64,000 nucleotides of DNA from Budorcas taxicolor (GCF_023091745.1 NC_068910.1:5740272-5804271); one strand, 5' to 3'; positions 1 to 13,011 are shown, counted from the stretch's first letter. Program-made: numbers and translations. Notes: a model not told the origin generated them from the letters alone.

Positions 1-2479
1 CTCTATTGCTTTCATTGTATAATTTCCACTTCTGCTTCTGCTATATGGTGGAAGATTAATTATCCAGAATGCCTAGGACCTGATTAATGATATTTCTGGA
101 GTTTAACTCTCAATGCTCACTAAATCAGCGGGGAAAAAAGTGTTACTATGTGAAACATAAGAACAAAGGAAAATCATAGACATTTGTGCTTCGATCTGTG
201 GGACCATCTTGGTGTGACTTGACATTCTGCTTTTTCTCTGCCTGGTCTGTAGTGAGTGGACTGGGCCAATGGTGTGTCATTAGATGTCACTTATAACCTG
301 GCCGCACGTACCTGTGCAGGGTCCTGGAAGCACACAGAGCAGACAGTCAGCACAGGGGCACAGTTTATGAAGTGACTGATCACTATTCTGAAGCAATCCC
401 AATGTTCAGAGTCCTAAATGGATGCTCTGCTTCCACAAGACATTTGGGAGAATTCTACTCTCTCTGCTGGTACCCATACCCTCCTTTTCAACATTCATTG
501 TGTAAAGCCATCAGGGAAATAAAACATTCAGGTACAGTGCCCAAAGACCATGGTGTGGACAATGAGTCAGGCTGCCAGAAGAAAACCTCTGGCTGGCAGG
601 CGCTGGCGAAAACAATCCCTTCTCTAAGCCAGTGTTTGTGAGCCCAGAGTCAGGGTACAAAAGGTGGTTCGGGGGCATCATTGCGTAATGGGCGCAAGTG
701 GAGAGCGCCATGAAAGGTGAGATGCAGTGCTGACCCAGCTCTCCTAAAGGCCCCTCCCAGTCTGTCTCTCCCCTCAGCCGTTCCAGACACATGAACGGCA
801 CCTTCGATTTCTCCCGAAAGCAGCTACAGGCTGTCCAAACAATACGGACCACGTCATCGAGAGCGCGCCTGTAAACGGCTCACAGGCGGCCACACCTTTC
901 CCGTGCCCATGCCAGATATCACTAATGGGCCACCTTCGTCTGCAGCTAAGCCCGGATGCAGCCCCAGAACCCTCTGCACGGGACTCTAGGCAGCACCGTT
1001 CTCGGTTGGGACGAGACCTGCTATCTGTTCTCCTTGCTTTAGCCCATTTTTCACTCATGCCTTTGCCTTCCACTGCGGATCCTTAGTTCTGCCCCCAGAG
1101 TGGTGACACCAGGTCTTGTGCTCAAGGAAACAACTGCTGGACGCGTGCACATGGATGAAGAACCTGGAGTCACGAGCCCACTGCAACGGCGTGACACCAG
1201 GGCCAGAGGCCAGAGAGACAGGTTGGAGAGTCTCAGGAAGGGCTCTGGCCTTCTCCTGGCCAGGTCGGCGAGGCTGGAGCTGGTCTCTGAGGTTCGGTAG
1301 GAACGGGAGAGGCCAGTCGGGTGGGGAAGGTATGGAACCAGCTGAGGATGTGGACGCAAGCACAGATCTGGTCCCCTGGGATGTCTAGGCACCTCCAGGC
1401 TGTCCCTGGTGCTCAGGCTGGAGTCAGCCTTGTCACTTCCCTCCGCTTCCTCCACATCCCAGCAGTAGCATCAGGTCCTGCCAGCCTGACCTCCAACTGT
1501 ATTCTGAAACTACAGCCCCGTCTTCATCCCTGTCATCAGGGCCCTCCATCACCCTTCTTCTCAGCCATGTGACAGGCCCATTCTGTGGCCCGAGGTTTAC
1601 AAAGAACTCTCTGGCATGTGTCTTCCTGCTCCCCTGAGTCCAAACCCCCAGCCACACAACCCAGGCTGTGGGATACAGAGCCGAGAGCTGGGCTCTGAGT
1701 CAGGGACCCCGCGCTCCAGTCCTGGCACTGCCCCCACTTGCCGTGCGGCTCAACCAGTCTCCACTGCACCGCCCCCCCACCCCCAGCCATTCCACTCTCA
1801 GCTGTGCCAGGCCCCTCGCTGCTGGGGCGCAGGCCAGGCCTCCTGCAGGCCTCCCTGCCTTTTCATGCCTCCCTTTGTCCAAATGTCCACCCCCAGCTCC
1901 TGGGCCACCCACGGCGTCAGTCCTGGGTATGCCCGACTCCCCACGGCTTTGAGGGCCCCTCAAAGGCAGGGGCCCTGCCTTCCAGCTGTGATGTCCTGGT
2001 CCCATTACTGTCCACGTTAGGCAGGGTGGCCCCAGCGGTGGGTCTGAAGTTCCTTGGTCTCACATCAGGGGCTGCCCAATTCGCTAGAAACCACGCCGTG
2101 TGCCCTGTCCTCCCCAACCGCCACCCCACCCACATCCACCCCCACTCACGCCTACATCCTCCCGGCACTAGAGTTCTTCTCTGTCAGCTGTTTAACTCAC
2201 TGTCGTGCCAGTTTAAGATTTCTGAAATGCAAGTTCCACAAAAACACGGGAGTTTCATCTTTTCCTTTCCCTGCTGTATCCACAGTGCCCAGGCCAGCCT
2301 ACGTTTCACAAAACGAGCTCAAAAAACATCTGTGAGAGAGACAAATCAGCAGGCTGATATCTGAACCCTGAGATTAGATGTAGGTCTTCAGAACAGCTCC
2401 CGTGCTTTGTCCACTGGAAATGCCAGATCCACATAAAATGGGGTTCAGAAAATTGCATCGGATTTTAAGGAGCGTTCAT
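1..2479. other. Left-edge intronic DNA, no gene seen
   Basis: Mostly unique. A MIR-like stretch lies at about 1670-1760 and an L2-tail-like stretch at 2190-2310 ('ctgctgtatccacagtgcccaggcc'). The many open frames at 770-2360 overlap on both strands in GC-rich DNA and show no domain. Confidence 0.6.
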
Positions 2480-2720
2480 GGCTTCCCTGATGGCTGAGCA
2501 GGTAAAGAATCTGCCTGCAACGCAGGAGACACAGTAGATGAGGGTTCAGTTCCTGGTTCTGGAAGATCCCCTGGAGGAAGGCATGGCAACCCATTCCAGT
2601 ATTCTTGCCTGGAGAATCCCATGGACAGAGGAGCCCGACAGGCTACAGTCCAAAGGGTTGCAAAGAGTCACATACGACTGACTGAGCGACTAAGCACACA
2701 CACACACACACATACACACA
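2480..2720 (+). mobile_element. Bov-tA SINE with CA-rich tail
   Basis: Full-length pattern: tRNA-like head from 'gcttccctgatggctgagc', the box 'ggttcagttcctgg', core 'cccattccagtattcttgcc' and end 'gactgagcgactaagca', then a (CA)n tail at 2696-2720. Mobilised in trans by BovB LINE enzymes (family knowledge). Confidence 0.93.
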
Positions 2721-3072
2721 AGAATAAGGAAATCACAGTAAACGTGGCTTTAAAAGATGGACCAGTTCAATGACGGAGGGCTAAGACGTTCAGGTGCAGA
2801 GTTCAGTTTCACTGTGTCTGAGGCCCTAGGATCCGTCTGGAAGAGCCACGCAGGGTCAGGCATTATGCTAAATGATACAGGATCTGGTTACAGACAAAAA
2901 TAAGGTCACTGACAAGGTACTATTTCGGAGGCCGGTTCCTGGCCGCTGTCAGTAGTGGTGTGGACCCGGAGAGGTGGGCGTAGGGGAAGCAGGGGTGGTC
3001 TCAGCTGTCAGACCACTTGGGCCTCTGAAAGGAGATCCCTGACCAAAGCACACCCTTGGGTTAAGAAGGAGG

Positions 3073-3097
3073 TTTTTTTTGTTTTTTTTTTTTTTTT
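3073..3097. repeat. Poly(T) tract
   Basis: A run of T broken by one G. It could be the poly(A) of a minus-strand retroposon, but no body next to it is recognisable. Confidence 0.8.
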
Positions 3098-3139
3098 AAA
3101 CTATTGTTTAATTTCCTTTCAGCAGGTCAAGTCCTACTG

Positions 3140-3260
3140 AATATAAAGGTTAGCACAATTGGTGGTAATTATACTGTATCCTGTTTTAATTGACTCTAAT
3201 TGCTCATTTGCATTCCAATACTGGAATCGAGGGGTGTTTTCTCCCTACTTCCAGCACACT
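3140..3260. promoter_or_regulatory. Candidate intronic element with homeodomain and octamer motifs
   Basis: Non-repetitive AT-rich stretch with TAATTA (3166-3171), TTAATT (about 3187-3191), TAATTG (about 3198) and a perfect POU octamer ATTTGCAT (3206-3213) within 50 bp. Such clusters are common in neural enhancers, which would fit a brain transporter gene. Function is inferred from motifs only. Confidence 0.2.
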
Positions 3261-4240
3261 GCTATTTATTTCAGGATGGGGAGGGAACTGTGTAATCACT
3301 GAGAATGCCGTGAAAGTTCAGAAGGGCGGTCTCTTCGATGGAGTCAGCTAGAAGCATCAATCAAAAGGCACTGAGCTGGAAGGGTGGTGTAGCGCCAGGG
3401 ACCCAAGACCACAGGGTCAGAAGACACAATTTGCAGGGCAGTGTAGGCGAGTTACACACCCTCTCTGGGCTGGCATTTTACCGTGGACAATGAGGCAAGG
3501 GTAAACTAATCTAAAGCGCAATCACTCTTACCATCTTCCCAATGATTTTTTTGCGATATACATGTGTCATCTTTATTTTCTTAGTATCTTCTATACATCA
3601 ATATGCTCTCTTGCATTAAATAAATAGTATATAATAAGAAAACTGTGATTTTTTTTACCATAAACTGAAAATCTTTATCTCTTATCACAAACAGAAGGTA
3701 AAAGCAAAAATAAATGCAATGAAGATAAAATGTGATTAAATTCTAGCCAAAGGCTCTGAGACTGCACTGTGTTCTCAGTTCAAAAGCAAGACTAGCAAGT
3801 GTCAGAGAGTTACTAAAATAGCTAAAAAGCTTACTGCACCTTAAGACGCATGGGCATGTTCTTTAATCCAGGTTCATGCATCACTAAAATCACCCTGCGG
3901 ACCGCCAGGAGAAAGAGCCTTTCCCACATTCCTGAGAAAGACAGATGATCGTTGAGGTCTATCCTAGCAACTACAGTGTTTTCTAGAATGCAATCCTTTT
4001 CAAAGGACCAGGAGGACTCCTGGGAGCTCTCCGGGGTCCTGATTCTGACTTGGGCTGAACCTGCCTTGAGCCAGCTACCTGCAGCTTGGGACCCTGAGGT
4101 TGACTGAGCACCGACCCGGTGCCTGAGGTATGTCGCAGAAGACCACTACCTGATCTGCATACCACTTGAATAAGTTCTATCCTCGTTTTGAAGATGAAGA
4201 AAAAACAGACGCTTGAGAGAGAACTGGTTTGTTCCCAGTC

Positions 4241-6024
4241 ACAGAGCAAGAAGAGATAAGAAAACCTTCCTCAGTGATCAATGCAAAAAAATAGAGGAAA
4301 ACAACAGGATGGGAAAGACTAGAGACTGCTTCAAGAAAATTAGAGATCCCAAGGGAACATTTCATGCAAAGGTGGGCACAATAAAGGACAGAAATGGCAT
4401 GGACCTAACAGAAGCGGAAGACATTAAGAAAAGGTGGCAAGAATACACAGAAGTACTATACAAAAAAGATCTTAATGACTCAGATAACCACAATGGTGTG
4501 ATCACTCACATAGAGCCAGACATCCTGGAGTCTGAAGTCAAGTGGGCCTTAGGAAGCATCACAATGAACAAAGCTAGTGGAGGTGATGGAATTCTGGCTG
4601 AGCTATTTCAAATCCTAAAAGATGATGTTAAGGTGCTGCACTCAATATGCTAGCAAACTTGGTAAACTTAGCACTGACCACAGGACTGAAAAAGATCAGT
4701 GTTCATTCCATCCCAAAGAAACGCAATGCCAAAGAATGTTCAAATTACCGCACAATTGCACTCATCTCACATGCTAGCAAAATAATGCTCAAAATTCTCC
4801 AAGCTAGGCTTCAACAGCACATGAACTGAGAACTTCCAGATGTTCAAGCTGGATTTAGAAATGACAGAGGAACCAGAGATCAAATTGCCAACATCCATTG
4901 GATCATCGAAAAAGCAAGAGTTCCAGAAAAACATCTACTTCTGCTTTAATGATCATGACAAAGCCTTTGACTGTGTGGATCACAACATACTGTGGAAAAT
5001 TCTTCAAGAGACGGGAATACCAGACCACCTGACCTGCCCCCTGAGAAATCTATATGCAGGTCAAGAAGCAACAGTTAAAACCAGACCTGGAACAACAGAC
5101 TGGTTCCAAATTGGGAAAGGAGTATGTCAAGGCTGTATATTGTCATCCTGAATATTTAACTTATATGCAGAGTACATCATGCAAAATGCCAGGCTGGATG
5201 AAGCACAAGCTGGAATCAAGATTGCCAGGAGAAACAGCAATAACCTCGGATATGCAGATGACACCACCCTTACGGCAGAAAGCTAAGAGGAACTAAAAAG
5301 CCTCTTGATGAAAGTGAAAAAGGAGAGTGAAAAAGCTGGCTTAAAACTCAACAATCAAAAAGCGAAGATCATGGTATCTGGTCCCCAAATAGATGGGGAA
5401 AAATAGAAACAGTGACAAACTTTATTTTCTTGGGCTCCAAAATCACTGCAGATGGCTACTACAGCCATGAAATTAACAGGCGCTTGCTCCTTGGAAAAAA
5501 AGCCATGACCAACCTAGACAGCATAATATAAAGCAGAGACATTACTTTGCCAACAAAGGTCTGTCTAGTCAAAGCTATGATTTTTTTCCAGTAGTCATGT
5601 ATGGATGTGAGAGTTGGACTATTAAGAAAGCTGAGCATCGAAGAATTGAAGTTTTTGAACTGTGGTACTGAAGAAGACTCTTGATAATCCCTTGGACTGC
5701 AGAGAGATCCAACCAGTCAATCCTAAAGGAAATCAGTCCTGAATATTCATTGGAAGGGCTGATGCTGAAGCTCCAATACTTTGGCCACCTGTTGCGAAGA
5801 GCTGACTCATTGTAAAAGACCCCGATACTGGGAAAGACTGAAGGCAGGAGGAGAAGGGGACGACAGAGGATGAGATGGTTGGGTGGCATCACGGATTCGA
5901 TGGACATGAGTTTGAGGAAGCTCTGGGAACTGGTGATGAACAGGGAACCCTGGAGTACTGCAGTCATGGGGTTGCAAAGTGTCGGACAAGACTGAGCGAC
6001 TGAACTAAACAGAACAGAGCTGTC
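4241..6024 (+). mobile_element. BovB (RTE) LINE, 5'-truncated, about 1.8 kb
   Basis: Encodes broken pieces of the BovB ORF2 reverse transcriptase and ends in the BovB 3' end (tggggttgcaaagtgtcggac, then 'actgagcgactgaact'). Visible protein pieces are RWQEYTEVLYKKDL, the palm motif AFDCVDH (about 4960-4981) and YADD (about 5249-5260). These lie in different frames, separated by stops and indels, so the copy is dead. The endonuclease half is missing. Confidence 0.93.
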
Positions 6025-6695
6025 AGTCAGTGATCAGAAGTCGGCCTTCTCCACCACACGTGCCGGGCTCTCTGCCTCAAACCTGGTCACACAATACCAT
6101 CCTGCTTTCAACTTCTTTGTGCTCCTCTGTCTGTCCTTTAACCTCAAGGGTCCATCCTGCCTGACTCTGGGCAGCATCTCATTACCAGCTACCCCAGACT
6201 GGGTAACGCTGTGGTAGCCTAGCCCCATCCCCCTTTCCTTCCACCCATGCTTGCCTCTGTCTGGGGTATAGCTGCACATCCCATATGGTTGGAAAGCACA
6301 GCATTGAACATTCAATCTTAAGAGAACCACTGCTTTGAACACCAACAGACTTTTCCCAGATTGGGATTCTGAGAGAGTACTACCTGAATTCCCATGAGAG
6401 AACGCTATAGCAGATGCCAAACAGTCTGGCAGAACTGCCACTAAGATGCTATCAATCTCCAGGAACAAGATGCCAGGGGGATGAGAATCGGAAAAGGGCG
6501 GTCACCAGAGACACACCTCTCCTCTTTACCAGTTTCAGAGATGTTCTTAGACCAGTCTATCAGAAACAGTAAATGAAGAAATATAGCATTCCCTCTGCTT
6601 CAAGTAACCACATTCTAAATAGGTACAGGAAGTAATGTCTTAAAAAGGAAAGACTGGAGGTACTCACTATTCAAGGAGGTAACAGTCTTTTGGCA

Positions 6696-6903
6696 GTGGT
6701 GCTTTGGTCACTTGGTCATGTCCAACTCTTTGTGACGCCATGGCCTGTAGCCCACCAGGCTCCTCTGTCCATGCAATTTCCCAGGCAAGAATACTGGAGT
6801 GGGTTGCCATTTTCTGCTGCAGGGGATCTTCCCAACCCAGGGACTGAACAAGAGTCTCCTGCATCGCAGGCAGATGCTTGACCACTGAGCCTCCAGGGAA
6901 GCC
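6696..6903 (-). mobile_element. Bov-tA SINE
   Basis: Reverse-complement pattern: 'ttggtcatgtccaactc', 'cccaccaggctcctctgtcc', 'gcaagaatactggagtgggt' and the tRNA-like head ending 'ctccagggaagcc'. Confidence 0.92.
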
Positions 6904-7377
6904 CGACCGTCCTTTAGCAGTGGAGCAATATTTCCATGAGGAAACGTGCTGTTCTCTGCAGCCAAGCTGTTGGGTGCAGCTTATGGTGAGAAACGTGCAG
7001 AGACTTCTCAGATACTGACCCCAAAATGCCACTCCCAGCCCTGGTGAGGTCAAGACAGAAGGATTTGCTCAACATCTAACATCATCTTCAGGGCTGGGAT
7101 ATTGTGGGCAAGAAACCCAACATCTTAGGAGAACAGTGAATAGTATTACTCTTACTTCTGGCTGATGGTTGGGACCAAAAAGATCACCTTCACCCATGGC
7201 CTATTCTGACCTTGAGATTCCATGGCTTTATTATTGTGTAGTCAGAGACATCCTGGTTGAAAGCAGAGGGCTCAAGAGGGAAAGTGCTGGCTGGGGACAA
7301 ATGGAAGATCAGGAGACATCGAGTAAAGATACAATGATGGGAAAAATAATTTCTGTTGGCTCTACATTCTAATGTCA

Positions 7378-8101
7378 GGAAGTGAAGAGGAACTAAAGAA
7401 ACTCTTGACGGTGAAAGAGGAGAGGGGAAAAGTAAAACACAACATTTAAAAAACTAAGATTATGGCGTCCAGTCCCACCACTTCATGGCAAATAGATGGG
7501 GGGGAAAGTGGAAGCAGTGACAGATTTTATTTTTTTAGACTTTAAAATCACTGCAGATGATGACTACAGCCATAAAATTAAAAGATGCCCGCTCCTTGGA
7601 AAGAAAGTTGTGACAAACATAGACAGCATATTAAAATATAGAGACATCACTTTGCCAGTGAAGGCCTATACAGTCAAAGCTACGGTTTTTCTAGTAGTCA
7701 TGTATGGGTCTGAGAGCTGGACCACAGAGAAGGCTGAATGCTGAAGAACTGATGCTTTTGAATTGTGGTGCTGGAGAAGACTCTTAAGAGTCCCTTGGAC
7801 TGCAAGATCAAACCAGTCCATCCTAAAGGAAATCAACCCTGAATATTCACTGGACTGATGCTGAAGCTCCAATACATTGGCCACCTAATGCGATGAGCCA
7901 ACTCACTGGAAAAGACCCTTAGGCTGGGAAAGACTGAAGGCAAAAGGAGAAGGGGGTTGCAGAGGATGAGATGGTTAGATAGCATCACTGACTCAATGGA
8001 CATGAATAGAAGCAAACTTTGGGAGATAATGAAGGGTAGGGAAGCCTGGAGTGTTGCAGTTCATGGCATCGCAAAGAGTTGGACACGACTGAGCGACTGA
8101 A
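7378..8101 (+). mobile_element. BovB LINE 3' fragment
   Basis: Starts at the 'gaagtgaagaggaactaaag' region of ORF2 and runs to the BovB 3' end ('gttggacacgactgagcgac'). Translated pieces such as DFIFLDFKITADDDYSHKIK match the C-terminal part of BovB ORF2, with stops. About 1.35 kb beyond the end of the larger copy; a separate insertion, since it repeats the same 3' region. Confidence 0.92.
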
Positions 8102-8579
8102 TGACAACTACAGGCATTGCTTGTTCTCAAAGATGGAAACTAGTATCATTACAGAGGTGGAAATGGAGGCACCCAAACTGGAGTGTTTGGCCCACAGTTG
8201 CCCAGCTAGAAAAACGCAGGATTCAAGTTCAGATCCACCCACCTCCAAAGTCTGATGCTCAGCCACTACCTAGACCCAAGGGGAGTTCAAGTGCAGCCTC
8301 ATCTCACAGATTTTATTTTGTCTCCCTCTGCTCCCTGAACAAATCCTGCACTTCCCGACGTGTAAGCCTCTCCTTCTGTCATTCCCTTTACCCGGAAGGT
8401 CCTGTCCCCCTTCTGAACTCATCAAAAGCTTGCCAGCCTTCAAGGCCAGTTCAGTGACTGTGTCTTCCAGGACTCAGCATGAAGCCGCCAGCCAGGAAGA
8501 CAAGGCGCCTTCCCCAGTCTGCTGCACACTGGCTGACATGGCACACAGGTATGGGATCAGCGCATCCCCCCACGTGGTA

Positions 8580-8790
8580 AATTCCCTGGTGGCTCAGATG
8601 GTAAAGATGCTACTGCAGTGCAGGAGTCCCAGGTCCAATCCCTGGGTCGGGAAGATCCTCCGGAGAAGGGAATGACTACCTACTCCAGTATTCTTACCTG
8701 GAGAATCCCATGGACAGAGGAGCCTGGCGGATTAGAGTCCATGGAGTTGGAAAGAACTGGATACAATTGCGCGACTAACACTTTCACTTC
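8580..8790 (+). mobile_element. Bov-tA SINE
   Basis: Head 'attccctggtggctcagatg', box 'ggtccaatccctgg', core 'tactccagtattcttacctg' and end 'gcgactaacactttcac'. Confidence 0.93.
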
Positions 8791-10890
8791 TCTGGGAAAA
8801 CTAAGTACAAAAACCTAACTTCTGGCACTGTCTACATCTGTGACTGATCCGGGGCAAGCTCTGTATTTCAAGGGCTTGATATTCTCCTCTGTGAAGTGGG
8901 AACAATAATAAAGCAGGTTCTCAAGTCCATGGAACGTGGCTGAGTTCCCACCTCCCTCGGGAACTAGCATCTCCACCGCAGCAGGCACAGTGGCCCTTAG
9001 TCAACACCTCTCAGAGCCTCCTCTCTCTACTGAGCTCTTTTCTCACTCTGCCCTCTCCTGCGCCTGCCTCTCCCGTACTGAGCCGTATCTCTGTGGTTCT
9101 GACTGCTTCTCACAGAGGCCCATGAAGGCTGTAAACAGTTGGTGAATGAGCACACTCAAACCCCAATAACCCAGCAAGAATGAACGGAACAGGACATACT
9201 CCCATCAGTCTACAATGGGCTTTTGGTGCAAACAGGCTCTGTTCTTGCCCGAGCCTCTCCATCTGAGTGTGAAGGGCTTTCTGTCCAGTTCAATTCACCA
9301 GCTGTTTTGTAAGCCCCCCTGGGTGCCAGCTGCTGGGCTGGCCTCGGAGATTATACTGGTGAATGAGCCAGCCCCAGACAGTGACAGTCGTGTCAACAGA
9401 CCATTCAGTGGATGGTAATGGGAGCTTAGGGACACGTGCAGGCAACTCAGGTGGCAGCGGTGTTCCTAGGGAGGCCCTCCTGGAGCTGGGCTTTGAAAGG
9501 GGCATGGGCTGTCCTGTTGCTCCAAGGACTCTGGACCTACAATGTGCTCTGCGAGTAAATTCCTCACAGCAAGAAGAGTGAGCACCCGGGGAGCTTCAGC
9601 CTAGGAAGAACTGCACCTCTAAGAAAGAAACAAGATCTGCACAGGGACGGGGAAGCTGGGCCTGGAGCAAACAAGAGGCTTGAAGAACAACGACATCCAT
9701 GAAGATGGCCGAGCCCAATTCAAGTCCTTGTCCACAGGACATCTGAAAAAGAAAAATCACTGGAAGGGGAATCTGGTATTAAGCCTATTTCACGGTGAAT
9801 TAAGATTAGTGAGAGAGTCAATGCTATTGATTTTTACATAGCTCTACCGTGAAGACCACAAAAATGAAAACAAATCCCCAGAATAGTCCAAATGACATAA
9901 ATATTCCATGCAGTGCCCAGCCAAGCTTCCACCAGCATTAGGAGCTATTATTTACTGCCTGGAAAACACATTGGTACCTTGGCTAATAATGATTTAAACA
10001 TTATCCATCTCCCTTGGACTGGAAGGCTGCTGTCACCATGGCGACCAAGGGCACCATGAAAACACACCCTTAAATCCCGGGCAGGGCTCTACAGGTGCAA
10101 GGAGGCTGTTGGGCCAGAAATACCACTCTGTGTCCTCTTCCTCCAATATCCAACACACTCTTGGTGATGGAGGGGGAAGAAGAGCATCCATGCGTGGGGG
10201 CTGTGTCTTAGCCAGAAAGGCAAGATGCTGCCTGGATCCTTTAAACATCACCTGTTCACTGAGACAGACTGCCTCCCGTCTATCCCACAGGCCACTTACT
10301 GGGGGCTCTCCTGGGCCCCTCCTCAGGCATCCTCAGCAACACAGGTCCCTCCCAGACCACCTGCAGTAGCCATAACATGCTCCTTCCAAAACAACTTCAT
10401 TTGTTAAAGGAACAATCTACGTTGCTTCCTGTTCTTGCCTCAGGTGCCTTATCTCCCACCTATCCACCCAGGGGCCACCCCCAAGGACACCAGAGGCCCC
10501 CATTAAGTCAAGTCTAATAGCTTCTTAGCCTTTGTCTTTCTCCCAGTTCCCAGCTTAAACACTTATCCCCATTAGAAAGTTTCTGCTTTCCTGCTTCCTT
10601 TCCTCGTGATTTTTTAAAAGTCATTTACAGGTTCATCTTCTCACACATTCTTCCCGTCAGCTAATCAACCAGTCAGCTAATTTTGATCAGCAGCATCTGT
10701 TATGTGCCAGACACTGCAGTGGGCACAGTGGATGCAAAGGTAGATGGGGAACGAGCCCCGCCCTCTAGCTGTTCTGGCGGCTGCCTGCTGTGTCTGCAGA
10801 TTTCTAAGCTGCTTCCCGGAAGACCGGCCTCCTCTCACATCTGTTCTTTCTCTATACACTCCCGTGGCTTTTCTTACCTATTCCTATGGA
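8791..10890. other. Intronic DNA, mostly unique
   Basis: Holds a MIR-like piece at about 8830-8920 and old interspersed-repeat phrases at 9295-9400 and 10683-10760 ('tgtgccagacactgc'). The stretch 9780-10020 is AT-rich, non-repetitive and holds TAAT-type motifs ('ggctaataatgatttaaac'), so it may be conserved non-coding DNA. No gene. Confidence 0.5.
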
Positions 10891-11112
10891 GGGCTTCCCC
10901 AGTAGCTCAGGGGTTAAGAATCCGCCTGCAGTGCAGGAGATGCAGGAGACATGGGTTTGATCCCCAGGTTGGGAAGATGCCCTGGAAGAGGGCATGGCAA
11001 CCCACTCCAGTATTCTTGCCTGGAGAATCCCCATGGACAGGAGCCTGGTGGGCTACAGTCCACAGAGTCGCAAAGAGTCGGACACAACTGAAGTGACTCA
11101 GCACACACACAC
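10891..11112 (+). mobile_element. Bov-tA SINE with CA tail
   Basis: Head 'gggcttccccagtagctcag', core 'cccactccagtattcttgcc', end 'gtcggacacaactgaagtga', short (CA)n tail. Confidence 0.94.
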
Positions 11113-11560
11113 ATGGTTTTCGGAACCACTGATGCACTGATGGTTTTCAGTGTCTCTCACCAGCCCAGTGGTATCTCTTGAGTTTAAGACCCATATTTTC
11201 AACTCCCTTTTCTGAACATCCACTTGGATTTCCTATCTACAATCTCACATGCTCAAAATCAAAACCGTCACTTTCTCCCGTAATCTGTTCCTCCCTCTGT
11301 GTCTCTTTCTTGGATAACAGTGTCACCTACATGACGACCTCACTGCATCCTCTTTTGAGTCCAGCTTCTGAATTCAAATGAATAAAGCCTTTGAAAGGAA
11401 GAGAGATACACAGTTGGGGTCCACTGCCCTGCAGCCCTTCATAGCCCTCTGCAGGCATGGCCAGCTTCAGGGGGCCCTCCCTCTCCTGCTCCCCTCCAGG
11501 CCCCCCTTCTAGCCCTTCTCTACTTCCCTCATCTCTCAGCTCCCAAAGTCCCATATCTTT

Positions 11561-12020
11561 TACTGTTATTTAGTTGCTAAGTTGTGTTCAACTCTTTGAG
11601 ACCCATGGACTGCAGCATGCCAGGCTTCCCTGTCCTTCGCTATCTCCCAGAGTTTGCTGAAACTTATGTCCTTTGATTCAGTGATGCCATCCAACCCATC
11701 TCATCCTCTGTCACCCCCTTCTTCTCCTGCCTTCAGTCTTTCCCAGCATCAGTATCTTTTCTGGTGAGTTGGCTCTTTGCATCAGGTGGCCAAAGTATCA
11801 GAGCTTCAGCTTCAGCATCAGTCCTTCTAATGAATATTCAGGGTTGATTTCCTTTAGGATGGACTGGTTGGATCTCCTTGCAGTCTAAGGGACTCTCAAG
11901 AGTCTTCTCCAGCACCACAATTGGAAAACATCAGTTCTTCAGTGCTCAGCCTTCTTTATGGTCCAACTCTCACATCCATACATGACTACTGAAAAAACCA
12001 TGCTTTGACTATACGGACCT
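11561..12020 (-). mobile_element. BovB/ART2A 3' end
   Basis: Reverse complement of the BovB 3' region: 'ttagttgctaagttgtgttc', 'catcccatcctctgtcaccc'-like and 'gaatattcagggttgatttc', ending near 'ttgactatacggacc'. It carries about 460 bp of the LINE 3' end. Confidence 0.9.
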
Positions 12021-12688
12021 TACCCTTCATCCTTCTCTTGAATTCTTTCCCTAGGTATCCCACCTGTTCCCAGAGCTCTAATTCCATCATTTCTAAGATG
12101 CATGCATTTAGCACTATTCACCTTATTATCTCTGAAATCAGGATGCCACCCCTCTGAGCAGAAGGGACTGGGGTCAGAGCTGATCCTATTATCACCACTT
12201 CAGTTGAGTTATGGGCTCGCTGGGCTAAAATATTTTAAATCAATTTAAATCAATTGGTGTTTGAAGGTTTACGATGTCTTTTCTAAAAAGATCATACTGT
12301 GTTTCAGACACAGGAGTGAAAGTTGATACTGTAAAGCAAATATAAATCATTATAGAGAAACGATCACACATTTTCTTGCAAAGAAACAACTTTATGAATC
12401 TGAGAAGATACCCACCAGCAGATGTAGCTGGATCACACTGTTACTGCGGCACATGCAAGCTGATTACTATGGCACCTCAAACAACACACCTGCAGTCTGG
12501 AGAACCTGCCGATTCCTTTAGGAGGGATAAAGAATCTTCAAAGCAACAGGAGTCTGGTGCGGTATCTCACATGTCACAGGGAGTAACCAACGTCAAGTCA
12601 ATGCAGAGCAGATTAACTAGTAGTGTTTCTGCTTCTGATGTCCATTCCTCTTAACTGGACACATTAGGTGCCTTCTGGTGTATAAGAT

Positions 12689-12811
12689 GGACTTCCCTGG
12701 TGGCCCAGACTTAGCTAAAGAGTCTGCCTGCAGGGTAGGAAACCTGGGCTTGATCCCTGGGTCAGGAAGATCCCCTGGAGAAAGCAGTGGCTACCCACTC
12801 CAGCATTCTCG
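12689..12811 (+). mobile_element. Bov-tA SINE, head half
   Basis: Head and first half ('ggacttccctggtggccc', 'ggcttgatccctgggtcagg', 'ctacccactccagcattct'), cut off where a second SINE starts at 12812. No second half is found downstream, so it may have been a truncated copy, or the tail half was lost. Confidence 0.88.
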
Positions 12812-13011
12812 GGGGTTCCCTGGAGGCTCAGACTGTAAAGAATCTGTCTGCAAGGTGGGAAACTCGGGTTTGATCACTGGGTTGGGAGGATCCCCTGGAG
12901 AACGGCATGGCAACTCACTCCAGTATTCTGGGCTGGAGAATTCCGTGGACAGAAGAGCCTGGCGGGCTACAGTCCATGGGGTCACAAAGAGTCAGACACG
13001 GCTGACTGACC
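12812..13011 (+). mobile_element. Bov-tA SINE joined to the preceding copy
   Basis: Complete pattern from 'gggttccctggaggctcag' to 'gtcagacacggctgactgac', directly abutting the first half-copy. Confidence 0.92.

Noticed and set aside
1738..2364. 208-codon plus-strand open frame
   Set aside because: Proline/serine-rich translation of GC-rich intronic DNA with overlapping frames on both strands and no domain; it also crosses an L2-like tail.
2696..2720. (CA)n as an independent microsatellite
   Set aside because: It is the tail of the adjacent Bov-tA SINE.
4213..5296. Reverse-transcriptase-like open frames as a possible host gene or retrovirus
   Set aside because: They are BovB ORF2 pieces in shifted frames with stops, followed by the BovB 3' end; no LTRs, gag or env.
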